The notes under the pieces are model-generated. The model made no database searches, had not been told where the DNA came from, and saw only the letters and a program-made list of their open reading frames with translations. 21,553 bases of DNA. It comes from Roseovarius sp. Its GTDB lineage: Bacteria; Pseudomonadota; Alphaproteobacteria; Rhodobacterales; Rhodobacteraceae. Made by a program: the position numbers and the translations under genes. The stretch is from positions 1 through 21,553 of the forward strand of contig JAASSQ010000015.1 of the NCBI GenBank assembly GCA_021767845.1, written 5' to 3'. Every line of letters starts with the position of its first letter. Position 1 is the stretch's first letter. Of this stretch, positions 8,001 to 14,892 are shown in pieces.

Positions 8001-8022
8001 GCCCGCCGATCAGGTGCAGCTG

Positions 8023-9231
8023 TCAGCCGACGACGTTGAACTCCGGGCCGTAGGGATAGCCCGTGATGTTCTCGTTGCCGTCCTCGGTAATCACCAGAAT
8101 GTCGTGTTCGCGGTAGCCGCCCGCGCCGGGCTGATCCTGCGGCAGGGTCAGCATCGGCTCCATGCTGATGACCATGCCGGGTTGCAGCACGGTGTCGATG
8201 TCCTCGCGCAGTTCAAGACCGGCTTCGCGGCCGTAATAGTGGCTTAGAACCCCGAAGGAATGGCCATAGCCGAAGGTGCGGTATTGCAGCAGGTCGCGTT
8301 CCTCGAAAAAGGCGTTGATCGCGTGGGTGACCTCGGCGCAGCTTACGCCCGGCTTCAGCAGTGACATGCCGTATTCATGGGCGGCCACGTTCGCCTCCCA
8401 GATCTTCAGGCTGGCGTCGTCCACCTCGCCCACGAACATCGTGCGTTCGAGCGCGGTGTAGTAGCCCGAGATCATCGGGAAGGTATTGAGGCTCAGGATA
8501 TCGCCCCGCTCCAGCCTGCGCGCCGTGACGGGGTTGTGCGCACCATCGGTGTTTATCCCGGACTGGAACCACACCCAGGTGTCGCGGTACTCGGCGTCCG
8601 GGAAGCTCTTGGCGATTTCAAGCTCCATCGCATCGCGGCCCGCCATCGCAACGTCGATTTCACGCACGCCTTCCCTGACCGACTCGCGGATCGCGTAGCC
8701 GCCCACGTCTGCCACCCTCGCGCCCTCGCGGATCAGGGCGATCTCGGCGGGGGATTTCCACATGCGCTGCCGCATCGTCGCCGGGGCCACGTCAACCATG
8801 GTCAGGGGCTTTAAAAAGTCCTCGAGCTTGTCGCGCTGCTGAAGGGTAAGGTGATCGCCCTCGTAGCCCACGACCTTGCCTTCGCCCGCGACCGAGCGCA
8901 CGGCGCGCCAGAAATTGTCACGCTGCCAGTCGGTATAGGTGATGTTGTCGCCGTGGCTGCGGCGCCAGGGCTGGCCCGCGTCGATGCCGGCGCTGATCGT
9001 CACATTCTCGGTCTCGGTCACGACAAGCGCATAGGGCCGGCCGAATGCGCAATACAGGAACCCGCTGTAATAGGCCACGTTGTGCATCGAGGTCAGCACG
9101 ACAGCCTGCGCGCCGGCGTCATCCATGATCTGGCGCAGCCCCTTGAGCCGCGCCTCGTACTCGATCTCGGCAAAGGGCAGCTTGGCCTTTTCGCCATTGT
9201 GGAAACGATACATTTCAGGACGTGCAGTCAT
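8023..9231 (-). CDS. Creatinase (creatine amidinohydrolase)
   Basis: The 402-residue protein matches creatinase along its whole length. Creatinase splits creatine to sarcosine and urea. It has the pita-bread fold shared with M24 peptidases but does not depend on metal. Diagnostic segments are NVAYYSGFLYCAFGRPYALV, GIDAGQPWRR, TYTDWQRDN, TWVWFQSGINTDGAHNPVT, YYTALERTMF, QYRTFGYGHSFGVLSHYYG and MLTLPQDQPGAGGYREHDI. His232 in TDGAHNP falls at the same residue number as the catalytic His232 of the Pseudomonas enzyme. AAGGAGGG lies a few bases before the start. No creatininase or sarcosine oxidase gene is adjacent, so it stands alone here. Related M24-fold proteins (Xaa-Pro peptidases, DMSP lyase DddP) were considered; the creatinase blocks fit much better. 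Confidence 0.9.
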   Translation of the reverse strand: MTARPEMYRFHNGEKAKLPFAEIEYEARLKGLRQIMDDAGAQAVVLTSMHNVAYYSGFLYCAFGRPYALVVTETENVTISAGIDAGQPWRRSHGDNITYTDWQRDNFWRAVRSVAGEGKVVGYEGDHLTLQQRDKLEDFLKPLTMVDVAPATMRQRMWKSPAEIALIREGARVADVGGYAIRESVREGVREIDVAMAGRDAMELEIAKSFPDAEYRDTWVWFQSGINTDGAHNPVTARRLERGDILSLNTFPMISGYYTALERTMFVGEVDDASLKIWEANVAAHEYGMSLLKPGVSCAEVTHAINAFFEERDLLQYRTFGYGHSFGVLSHYYGREAGLELREDIDTVLQPGMVISMEPMLTLPQDQPGAGGYREHDILVITEDGNENITGYPYGPEFNVVG

Positions 9232-9390
9232 TTCGACCCTCCTTGAAAAGAAAGGTCCCGGCGTTCAGGACTGATTTGAGGAAACCGGCCTTGATGGGAC
9301 GACGCCATCGCCCCCGGCACGTCCTTTCCTTGCCGATCCCGCGTGATCTGGCAAGATGGAATCTCGCATGTTTCAGGGAAATCAAGCGCG

Positions 9391-10386
9391 ATGACAGCAC
9401 GCACCGGCGACAGGAACCTCATCACCGACGTGCCGGGCCTTCTGGTCGGCAACGCCAGCGACACCGCCATCAAGACCGGCGCAACCGTTCTTCTGGGCGA
9501 GGCGCCGTTCACCGCCGGGGTGCACGTGATGGGCGGCGCGCCCGGCACGCGCGAAACCGATCTTCTGGCCCCGGACAAGACGGTGGACCGGGTGGATGCG
9601 CTTGTCCTGTCCGGCGGATCGGCCTTCGGGCTCGATGCGGCGTCGGGCGTGGCCGACGCCCTGCGCGCGGCGGGGCGCGGGTTTGCCGTGGGCGATCAGC
9701 GAGTGCCGATCGTGCCGGGGGCGATCATCTTCGACCTGCTGAATGGCGGGGACAAGGAATGGGCCGAAAACCCCTATAAACGCCTTGGAATGGAGGCGCT
9801 TGCCACCGCCTCGGACGAGTTCGGGATCGGCACGGCGGGTGCCGGCACGGGCGCCACGACCGCGACCCTGAAAGGCGGGCTTGGTTCCGCCTCGATGGTG
9901 CTGGCGTCGGGGCATGTGGTGGGCGCGCTCGTGGTTGTGAACGCACTCGGCTCGGCCACGGTGGGGGACCGGCCGCATTTCTGGGCGGCCCCCTTCGAGA
10001 TCGGGGACGAGTTCGGCGGGCTTGGCCCGGCGCAAGACTATCCTGCCCCCTTGTCGCCACGCACCAAGCTGGCGCAGCACGCCAATACCACCATCGGGAT
10101 CGTGGCCACGGATGCCGCGCTTGGCAAACCGCAATGCACGCGGATGGCCACGGCGGCACATGACGGGCTGGCCCGGGCGCTTGTGCCGTCCCATACGCCG
10201 ATGGATGGTGATCTGGTTTTCGCGGCCTCCACCGGAGCGCGCCCCTTGCAGGACGCGGGCGCAGAGGTGCTGGAGCTTGGCCATGCCGCCGCGATCTGCA
10301 TGGCGCGGGCGATTGCCCGCGCGGTTCACGCCGCAACGCCAGTCGAGGGGGATGGCGTGCCCTGCTGGTCCTCGCTCAGCCGGTAA
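9391..10386 (+). CDS. P1 family peptidase / amidohydrolase (DmpA-NylC type)
   Basis: This 331-residue protein belongs to the S58/P1 family of self-cleaving N-terminal-nucleophile hydrolases (aminopeptidase DmpA, beta-peptidyl aminopeptidases, 6-aminohexanoate oligomer hydrolase NylC). Family blocks seen are ITDVPGLLVGN, DALVLSGGSAFGLDAASGV, PIVPGAIIFDLLNGG, GAGTGATTATLKGGLGSAS and HVVGALVVVNALG. The segment NTTIGIVATDAALGK follows, then AAHDGLARAL and HTPMDGDLVFAASTG. By analogy with NylC, cleavage would fall between Asn232 and Thr233, making Thr233 the nucleophile. The ATG at 9391 gives the family N-terminus and has AGGGAA upstream; an in-frame ATG at 9343 adds only 16 residues. The natural substrate cannot be read from sequence. 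The 3' end overlaps the convergent hydrolase by 11 bp. Confidence 0.85.
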   Translation: MTARTGDRNLITDVPGLLVGNASDTAIKTGATVLLGEAPFTAGVHVMGGAPGTRETDLLAPDKTVDRVDALVLSGGSAFGLDAASGVADALRAAGRGFAVGDQRVPIVPGAIIFDLLNGGDKEWAENPYKRLGMEALATASDEFGIGTAGAGTGATTATLKGGLGSASMVLASGHVVGALVVVNALGSATVGDRPHFWAAPFEIGDEFGGLGPAQDYPAPLSPRTKLAQHANTTIGIVATDAALGKPQCTRMATAAHDGLARALVPSHTPMDGDLVFAASTGARPLQDAGAEVLELGHAAAICMARAIARAVHAATPVEGDGVPCWSSLSR

Positions 10387-11164
10387 GGGCGGCGACCATG
10401 TGGCTGTCGGGATCGGCCAAGTCGTCGATCACGTCGAAATGGTGCCGCTCCGGCGCGACGACATGGCGGCACTCCCACGCCTCGGCCAGCCACCGCGCCT
10501 GATCCAGAAACGCGGGCCGTTCCCGCGCGCCGACCCAGACGATGACGGGCACATCCACAGGTTGCATCAAGACCGGGCTTTCCGCCTCGGCCGCCGCTGG
10601 ATCAAGGCCAAACTCCTTGTTCATGGACGTTTTCAGCAGCGGGCGCAGGTCTGCCACGGGCGAGATCGGCACGACACTGGACAGCCGTGCCGCCACCGAC
10701 CCGTCCAGCACCCCGGCCACGCACATGCGCGCCGCGAGATGCCCGCCCGCCGAATGGCCCGCCAGGGCAATGGGACCTGCGACATGCTGTGCCGCGGTCT
10801 CGATCGCCTTGGCGATCTGGCGGGTGATCTCGGCGATACGCACGTCGGGGCAAAGATCGTAGGACGGCATCGCCACGGCCCACCCTTGGCCAAGCGGCCC
10901 CTGCGCCAGGTGCGACCAGTAGGATTTGTCGAACCGCAGCCAATAGCCACCATGCACGAAGACGCACAGCCCCTTGGGCGTGCCTTCCGGCAGGAACAGG
11001 TCAAGGCATTGCCGCGCTGTCGGGCCATAGGCCATATCCAGGTGCGCGCGGCCCTTGGCGGATAGATCGGCGCGCACCTCTTTGGCCTGGTCGGCCCAAC
11101 GTGGCGGGTAGTCCGCCGCGCCGGGAATATGCGCCGCGTTTGCATAGGCGTCGTCCAGCTCCAT
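10376..11164 (-). CDS. Alpha/beta hydrolase, arylformamidase-like
   Basis: The 262-residue product is an alpha/beta hydrolase of the esterase/kynurenine formamidase group. HGGYW at 71-75 provides the oxyanion hole, and DKSYWSHLA follows as in arylformamidases. The nucleophile is Ser138 in GHSAGGHLA. The catalytic histidine is probably His242 in ERHHFDVI. The acid residue is less clear, likely in the VGARERPAFLDQ segment. If it is a true arylformamidase it would hydrolyse N-formylkynurenine in tryptophan breakdown, but no kynureninase or tryptophan dioxygenase gene is nearby, so a general esterase role is equally likely. The start at 11164 is preceded by GGCAGGATA. The frame continues upstream opposite gabD, which is not coding. 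Confidence 0.82.
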   Translation of the reverse strand: MELDDAYANAAHIPGAADYPPRWADQAKEVRADLSAKGRAHLDMAYGPTARQCLDLFLPEGTPKGLCVFVHGGYWLRFDKSYWSHLAQGPLGQGWAVAMPSYDLCPDVRIAEITRQIAKAIETAAQHVAGPIALAGHSAGGHLAARMCVAGVLDGSVAARLSSVVPISPVADLRPLLKTSMNKEFGLDPAAAEAESPVLMQPVDVPVIVWVGARERPAFLDQARWLAEAWECRHVVAPERHHFDVIDDLADPDSHMVAALTG

Positions 11165-11245
11165 CGCATTATCCTGCCTGTTCGTCTGGACAAGACTAGC
11201 CCAAGATGCTTTGCCTTTGCGAGACCAATCCGAAAGGGAAACGCC

Positions 11246-12718
11246 ATGACCAAGACTGATCTGAAATCGCTTTTGAAGGATCCCAGCCTGCTGGCCGAAC
11301 AGGCCTATCTTGCGGGCGACTGGGTGGACGGCGACGACGGCACGTTCGAGGTCACGAACCCCGCGCGCGGTGACGTGATCGCCAATGTCGCCGACCTGAG
11401 CCGCGCCCAGGTGGCCAAGGCCATCGCCCAGGCCGAAGCCGCGCAAAAGGACTGGGCCAGCTGGACCGGCAAGGAACGCGCCGCCGTGCTGCGCAAATGG
11501 TTCGAGCTGATGATGGAAAACCAGGACGACCTGGGAACGATCCTGACCGCCGAGCAGGGCAAGCCGCTGACCGAAGCCAAGGGCGAGATCGCCTATGGCG
11601 CCAGCTTCGTCGAGTTCTTCGCCGAGGAAGCCAAGCGGGTTTACGGCGAAACCATCCCCGGCCACCAGCGGGACAAGCGGATCACCGTCATCAAACAGCC
11701 GATCGGCGTGGCCGCCTCGGTCACGCCTTGGAACTTCCCCAACGCGATGATCACCCGCAAGGCCGCACCGGCCCTGGCAGCGGGCTGTTCCTTTGTGGCG
11801 CGCCCGGCGGCGGAAACACCCTTGTCCGCAACGGCCATGGGCGTTCTGGCCGAGCGGGCGGGCATCCCGAAAGGCGTGTTCAGCGTCGTCACGTCCTCCA
11901 GCGCCAGCGAGATCGGCAAGGAGTTCTGCGAGAACCCGTCGGTGCGCAAACTGACCTTCACCGGCTCGACCGAGGTGGGCCGCATCCTGCTGCGGCAGGC
12001 CGCCGACCAGGTGATGAAATGCTCGATGGAGCTGGGGGGCAACGCGCCCTTCATCGTGTTCGACGATGCCGATCTGGATGCCGCCGTCGAGGGCGCCATC
12101 ATGTGCAAGTTCCGCAACAACGGGCAGACCTGCGTCTGTGCCAACCGCATCTACGTACAGGCAGGTGTCTATGATGCCTTCGCCGCCAAGTTGAAAGAGG
12201 CGGTCAGCAAGCTGAAAATGGGCGACGGCTTGGAAGAGGGTGTCGCGCTTGGGCCGCTCATCAACGCGGAAGCCATTGAAAAGGTTCAAGAACACGTGGC
12301 CGACGCCACGGCCAAGGGGGCCTCGGTGATCCTGGGCGGCGCCGAGCCGGCGCAGGGTCCGGGCTATTTCCTGCCGCCGACCATCGTGACCGGCGCGACG
12401 CAGGACATGCAGTTCGCGACCGATGAAACCTTCGGCCCGCTGGCGCCGCTGTTCAAGTTCGAGGACGAGGATGACGTGATCGCGATGGCCAACGACACGA
12501 TCTTCGGGCTGGCCAGCTATTTCTATGCCAAGGATCTGAGCCGGGTCTACAAGGTGGCCGAGGCGCTGGAATACGGGATCGTCGGGGTGAATACCGGCAT
12601 CATCTCGACCGAGGTGGCGCCGTTCGGGGGTGTCAAGCAATCAGGTCTTGGCCGCGAGGGCAGCCACCACGGAATCGACGAGTTCCTGGAGATGAAATAC
12701 ATCTGCATGAGCGTTTGA
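11246..12718 (+). CDS. gabD: NAD(P)-dependent succinate-semialdehyde dehydrogenase
   Basis: The 490-residue protein is an aldehyde dehydrogenase of the succinate-semialdehyde (GabD) subfamily, which oxidises succinate semialdehyde to succinate for the TCA cycle. Seen are the cofactor segment TPWNFPNAMITRKAAPALAAG, FTGSTEVGR, the general base Glu262 in MELGGNAPFIVFDDAD and catalytic Cys296 in NNGQTCVCANR. The C-terminal EVAPFGGVKQSGLGREG block, typical of GabD, is also present. The usual lysine of the KPAxxTP motif is replaced by Arg186 (FVARPAAETP), a position that contacts the adenosine ribose and may affect NAD/NADP choice. The ATG at 11246 has AAGGGAA upstream; the longer frame from 11129 reads through the intergenic region. 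No GABA transaminase gene adjoins it. It is divergent from the hydrolase gene, with 81 bp between them. Confidence 0.9.
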   Translation: MTKTDLKSLLKDPSLLAEQAYLAGDWVDGDDGTFEVTNPARGDVIANVADLSRAQVAKAIAQAEAAQKDWASWTGKERAAVLRKWFELMMENQDDLGTILTAEQGKPLTEAKGEIAYGASFVEFFAEEAKRVYGETIPGHQRDKRITVIKQPIGVAASVTPWNFPNAMITRKAAPALAAGCSFVARPAAETPLSATAMGVLAERAGIPKGVFSVVTSSSASEIGKEFCENPSVRKLTFTGSTEVGRILLRQAADQVMKCSMELGGNAPFIVFDDADLDAAVEGAIMCKFRNNGQTCVCANRIYVQAGVYDAFAAKLKEAVSKLKMGDGLEEGVALGPLINAEAIEKVQEHVADATAKGASVILGGAEPAQGPGYFLPPTIVTGATQDMQFATDETFGPLAPLFKFEDEDDVIAMANDTIFGLASYFYAKDLSRVYKVAEALEYGIVGVNTGIISTEVAPFGGVKQSGLGREGSHHGIDEFLEMKYICMSV

Positions 12719-12719
12719 G

Positions 12720-12768
12720 GCCGAATCGGGGGCAAGCCCTTGGTTAACAAGGGAAACCCCCGATCGGC
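12720..12768 (+). terminator. Two-tier hairpin directly after gabD
   Basis: The outer arms GCCGAATCGGGGG and CCCCCGATCGGC pair over 12 bp with one bulged A. Inside is a second hairpin, CCCTTG-GTTAA-CAAGGG (12737-12753). It begins two bases after the gabD stop. No T-run follows, so it is more likely a 3'-end stabiliser or a weak first terminator than a full intrinsic terminator. Confidence 0.6.
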
Positions 12769-12771
12769 ATA

Positions 12772-12804
12772 ACGTCGGTATCACGTCGGTATCACGTCGG
12801 TATT
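12772..12804. repeat. Three tandem 11-bp repeats
   Basis: The unit ACGTCGGTATC occurs at 12772-12782 and 12783-12793, and as ACGTCGGTATT at 12794-12804. The copies sit back to back between the two hairpins. The 11-bp period is close to one helical turn. Function unknown. Confidence 0.9.
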
Positions 12805-12812
12805 CCGGCCCG

Positions 12813-12846
12813 CCGCGCGCCCGGTTAACAGGGCGCGCGGTTTTTT
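12813..12846 (+). terminator. Strong Rho-independent terminator
   Basis: A perfect 10-bp stem CCGCGCGCCC/GGGCGCGCGG with loop GGTTAACA is followed by six T residues. It ends the gabD transcript on the plus strand. The loop sequence equals the one that can be drawn in the hairpin directly after gabD. Confidence 0.92.
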
Positions 12847-12938
12847 GCGGGGGTGCGGATTCTGGGTCTTACCTCGGGCGGATTCCGGTATAGGATCTGC
12901 CCAAGACTCCGTGACCCACCGCGAAAGAGAGACCCGCT

Positions 12939-14174
12939 GTGACCAGACTTCTGACCGCATTGCTGTCCGCCTGCCTGGCCATGCCCCTGACCGGGGCCAT
13001 GGCGCAGGACCAGACCCGCGAGATCACCGGGGCGCTGGTCTATCGCGAGCGGATCGCGTTGCCGCCCGACGCAGACGTGATGATCGCGGCGCGCGGTGCG
13101 TTCGACACGGTTCTGGGCGAGGCCCGGTTCGGGACCGAGGGGCGGCAGGTTCCGCTGCCTTTCGCGGTCGAGCTGCCCGCCGATCTGTCGGGCCATGTCG
13201 AGGCGACGATCCGGGTGGGCGGCCAGCCGCGCTGGATCGCGCGCGACATCCCGTTTTCGGCAGGGGGCGCCCCGGTCGATCTGGGCGAAGTCCGGCTGAC
13301 GCAGGTCACGCCACTGGATTTCGTCACGCGCTTCGATTGCAACGGCGAGCCGGTGGAGATCGGTATCCTGGGCGAGCGGGCTATCCTGCGCTGGCAAGGG
13401 CGCGAGATCGAGATGGAACAGGCGCGCAGCGCGTCGGGCGCGAGATACCTGGGCGGCGACGAGAACGAGATCGAGTTCTGGACCCAGGGCGACGAGGCGA
13501 TGCTGAGCATCGGTGGCGAGAAGGTGGCCAATTGCATCATGGCCGCCGATGACACAGCGCCTTACACCGCCGGCGGCAATGAGCCGGGCTGGCACGTGAC
13601 GGTTGGTGCGCAGCAGATCGAGATCGTGGCCGATTATGGCGACCTGACCCGCGACGCGCCGCGCCCGGATGTGCAGGTCACCCCCGGCGCCTATGCGTTC
13701 GACATGCCCGAGATCGCCGCGCGGCTGACCCTGCACGACAGGCTGTGCCATGACGATGCGACGGGAATGCCCCACCCGCACGAAGCGACCCTGATGCTGG
13801 AGGACCGCGAGCTGCGCGGCTGCGGCGGGTCACCGGCCAGCCTCCTGACCGGGGCCGAGTGGACGATCACGCAGGTCGGCGGTAGAGAGACGACCGGCGA
13901 TACCATGCCCGCGATCGGCTTTGACGAGGCGGGCCGGATTGCGGGGCATACGGGCTGCAACCGCTTTTTCGGGGGCTATAACCTGACGGGCGAGGGGCTG
14001 ACGCTTGGCCAGATGGGCGCGACGATGATGGCCTGCCCCGATGATCTGATGGTGCAGGAACGGCGCGTGCTGGAGGCGTTGGAGCAGGTGCACCGCTTTG
14101 ACGTGACGGGCGAGGGGGCGCTGCAGTTGATCGGCGGGCCGGAAGGTACGCTGCTGCTGCAGGCCAGCCGGTAA
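12939..14174 (+). CDS. Secreted four-module envelope protein (YbaY, MliC, COG3650, META/HslJ)
   Basis: The 411-residue protein begins with GTG (AGAGAGA upstream) and a signal peptide ending AMA-QDQ near residue 22. Residues 28-120 resemble the YbaY/YscW module (ITGALVYRERIALPPDA). Residues 124-200 resemble MliC, the c-type lysozyme inhibitor (FDCNGEPVEIG, SASGARY, Cys134 and Cys199). Residues 207-300 match the COG3650 type (GGNEPGW, then LC-DD and GCGG). Residues 303-411 are a META/HslJ domain (GHTGCNRFFGGY, Cys340 and Cys366). In E. coli the YbaY, MliC and HslJ counterparts are separate envelope lipoproteins. LSAC at 9-12 resembles a lipobox but lies very early, so signal peptidase I cleavage seems likelier. 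The role is inferred as envelope protection, perhaps against lysozyme. It converges on the hsp20 gene. Confidence 0.83.
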   Translation: MTRLLTALLSACLAMPLTGAMAQDQTREITGALVYRERIALPPDADVMIAARGAFDTVLGEARFGTEGRQVPLPFAVELPADLSGHVEATIRVGGQPRWIARDIPFSAGGAPVDLGEVRLTQVTPLDFVTRFDCNGEPVEIGILGERAILRWQGREIEMEQARSASGARYLGGDENEIEFWTQGDEAMLSIGGEKVANCIMAADDTAPYTAGGNEPGWHVTVGAQQIEIVADYGDLTRDAPRPDVQVTPGAYAFDMPEIAARLTLHDRLCHDDATGMPHPHEATLMLEDRELRGCGGSPASLLTGAEWTITQVGGRETTGDTMPAIGFDEAGRIAGHTGCNRFFGGYNLTGEGLTLGQMGATMMACPDDLMVQERRVLEALEQVHRFDVTGEGALQLIGGPEGTLLLQASR

Positions 14175-14234
14175 CGCAAGGCGGCTCGCAGGCCACCTGC
14201 CCATGCCACGCGCGTATCATGGAACGTATCAAGG

Positions 14235-14265
14235 AAACGGGCCGCCGCCGGCACGGGGCGGCCCG
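14235..14265 (-). terminator. Terminator of the hsp20 gene
   Basis: On the minus strand the 9-bp arms CGGGCCGCC and GGCGGCCCG (14257-14265 with 14238-14246) form a stem with a 10-base loop, followed by TTT. It lies 13 bp beyond the hsp20 stop. Confidence 0.75.
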
Positions 14266-14278
14266 GAGAAATGCGCGA

Positions 14279-14755
14279 TCAGTTCACGGTTTCGGCGTCC
14301 ACCACGTCCTTGTCGGTGCGGGTGGGTGTGCCGCTCGTGATCTCGATGCGGCGGGGTTTGAGGGCCTCGGGCACCTCCCGCACCAGGTCGATGTGCAGCA
14401 TCCCGTCGGAATGCGTGGCCCCGGTGACCTTCACATGGTCGGCCAGCTGGAACTTGCGTTCGAACGCGCGGGTGGCGATGCCGCGATGCAGGAAGGTGCG
14501 GTCGCTGTCATCCTCGGCCTTGCGGGCCGCGACGACAAGCGCGCCATCCTTCACCTCGACGCTGAGATCGCTTTCGGCGAAGCCCGCGACGGCGATCGAG
14601 ATGCGATAGGAATCGTCGGCCGTCTTCTCGATATTGTAGGGGGGATAGGTGGGCTGGCCCATGTCGCTTGACAGGACGCGGTCCATCATGTCCGCGATCT
14701 GATCGAACCCGACAGTGGCTCGATACAGAGGCGCGAGATCGAAATTGCTACGCAT
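14279..14755 (-). CDS. Small heat shock protein, Hsp20/IbpA family
   Basis: The 158-residue product is an alpha-crystallin-type holdase chaperone that binds unfolding proteins in the cytoplasm and keeps them soluble. The N-terminus RSNFDLAPLYRATVGFDQI is typical of alphaproteobacterial class A small heat shock proteins. The alpha-crystallin domain spans about residues 38-135 (PPYNIEKTADDSYRISIAVAG, AFERKFQLADHV, DGMLHIDLVREVPE). The C-terminal I-x-I motif is Ile137-Glu-Ile139 in RRIEIT. A strong AAAGGAGG ribosome binding site precedes the start, but it lies inside a hairpin. The leader carries a sigma-32-type promoter and thermometer-like folds, so control at both transcription and translation is likely. 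It has its own terminator. Confidence 0.93.
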   Translation of the reverse strand: MRSNFDLAPLYRATVGFDQIADMMDRVLSSDMGQPTYPPYNIEKTADDSYRISIAVAGFAESDLSVEVKDGALVVAARKAEDDSDRTFLHRGIATRAFERKFQLADHVKVTGATHSDGMLHIDLVREVPEALKPRRIEITSGTPTRTDKDVVDAETVN

Positions 14756-14842
14756 TGGTCATCCTCCTTTGAGCGATACCTTGGTGAGTGCCTTCCACTT
14801 GGGACAGGCTTGCGTGACCGGCCCGCAGCGCGGCGCCGGCCG
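14756..14842 (-). promoter_or_regulatory. ROSE-like RNA thermometer in the hsp20 leader
   Basis: The roughly 87-base leader can form three successive hairpins. The first (14818-14839) is GC-rich with CCGGC/GCCGG outer arms. The second (14790-14809) pairs GCCU with AGGC and UCC with GGA around CAAGU. The third (14757-14780) hides the Shine-Dalgarno sequence: GGU pairs with ACC, AUC with GAU and CUC with GAG, around an AAAG loop, with one bulged G on each side. The upstream arm reads UCGCU, matching the UYGCU motif that pairs imperfectly with the ribosome binding site in rhizobial ROSE elements. The AUG lies one base after this hairpin. Folding was done by eye. Confidence 0.72.
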
Positions 14843-14848
14843 ATATAG

Positions 14849-14877
14849 ATTTGGGCAAAGCGCGGGGCGCTTTCAAG
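14849..14877 (-). promoter_or_regulatory. Sigma-32 (RpoH)-type promoter of hsp20
   Basis: On the minus strand CTTGAAA (14871-14877) and CCCAAAT (14849-14855) are separated by 15 bp. The -35 box matches the heat-shock sigma factor consensus exactly, and the -10 box resembles CCCCATnT. Transcription would start near 14842. The -35 box lies only 15 bp after the upstream protease stop. Confidence 0.75.
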
Positions 14878-14892
14878 ACCTGTAGCAGGCGG

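Noticed and set aside
7950..8022. A small gene between the creatinase gene and the 88-residue membrane protein gene
   Set aside because: The stretch holds a clear minus-strand terminator and no frame with a ribosome binding site.
8023..9231. DMSP lyase DddP or a generic Xaa-Pro peptidase for the M24-fold gene
   Set aside because: Several long blocks (FLYCAFGRPYALV, SGINTDGAHNPVT, GYGHSFGVLSHYYG) are those of creatinase, including the catalytic histidine at residue 232. The expected metal-ligand pattern of the peptidases was not recognised.
11165..11245. Named promoters in the gap between the hydrolase gene and gabD
   Set aside because: Divergent promoters must exist there, but no -35/-10 pair on either strand was convincing by eye.
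11165..12640. Minus-strand extension of the alpha/beta hydrolase frame across gabD
   Set aside because: The hydrolase has a normal N-terminus and ribosome site at 11164; the extension is antisense to gabD.
12772..12804. CRISPR array or replication iterons
   Set aside because: The units are only 11 bp, lie directly head to tail without spacers, number three, and lie between a gene and its terminator with no cas or replication genes nearby.
12966..12974. Lipobox (LSAC, residues 9-12) in the four-module envelope protein
   Set aside because: The cysteine is too close to the start for a normal lipoprotein signal, and hydrophobic sequence continues to a good AMA cleavage site. It is kept as an open alternative because E. 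coli counterparts are lipoproteins.
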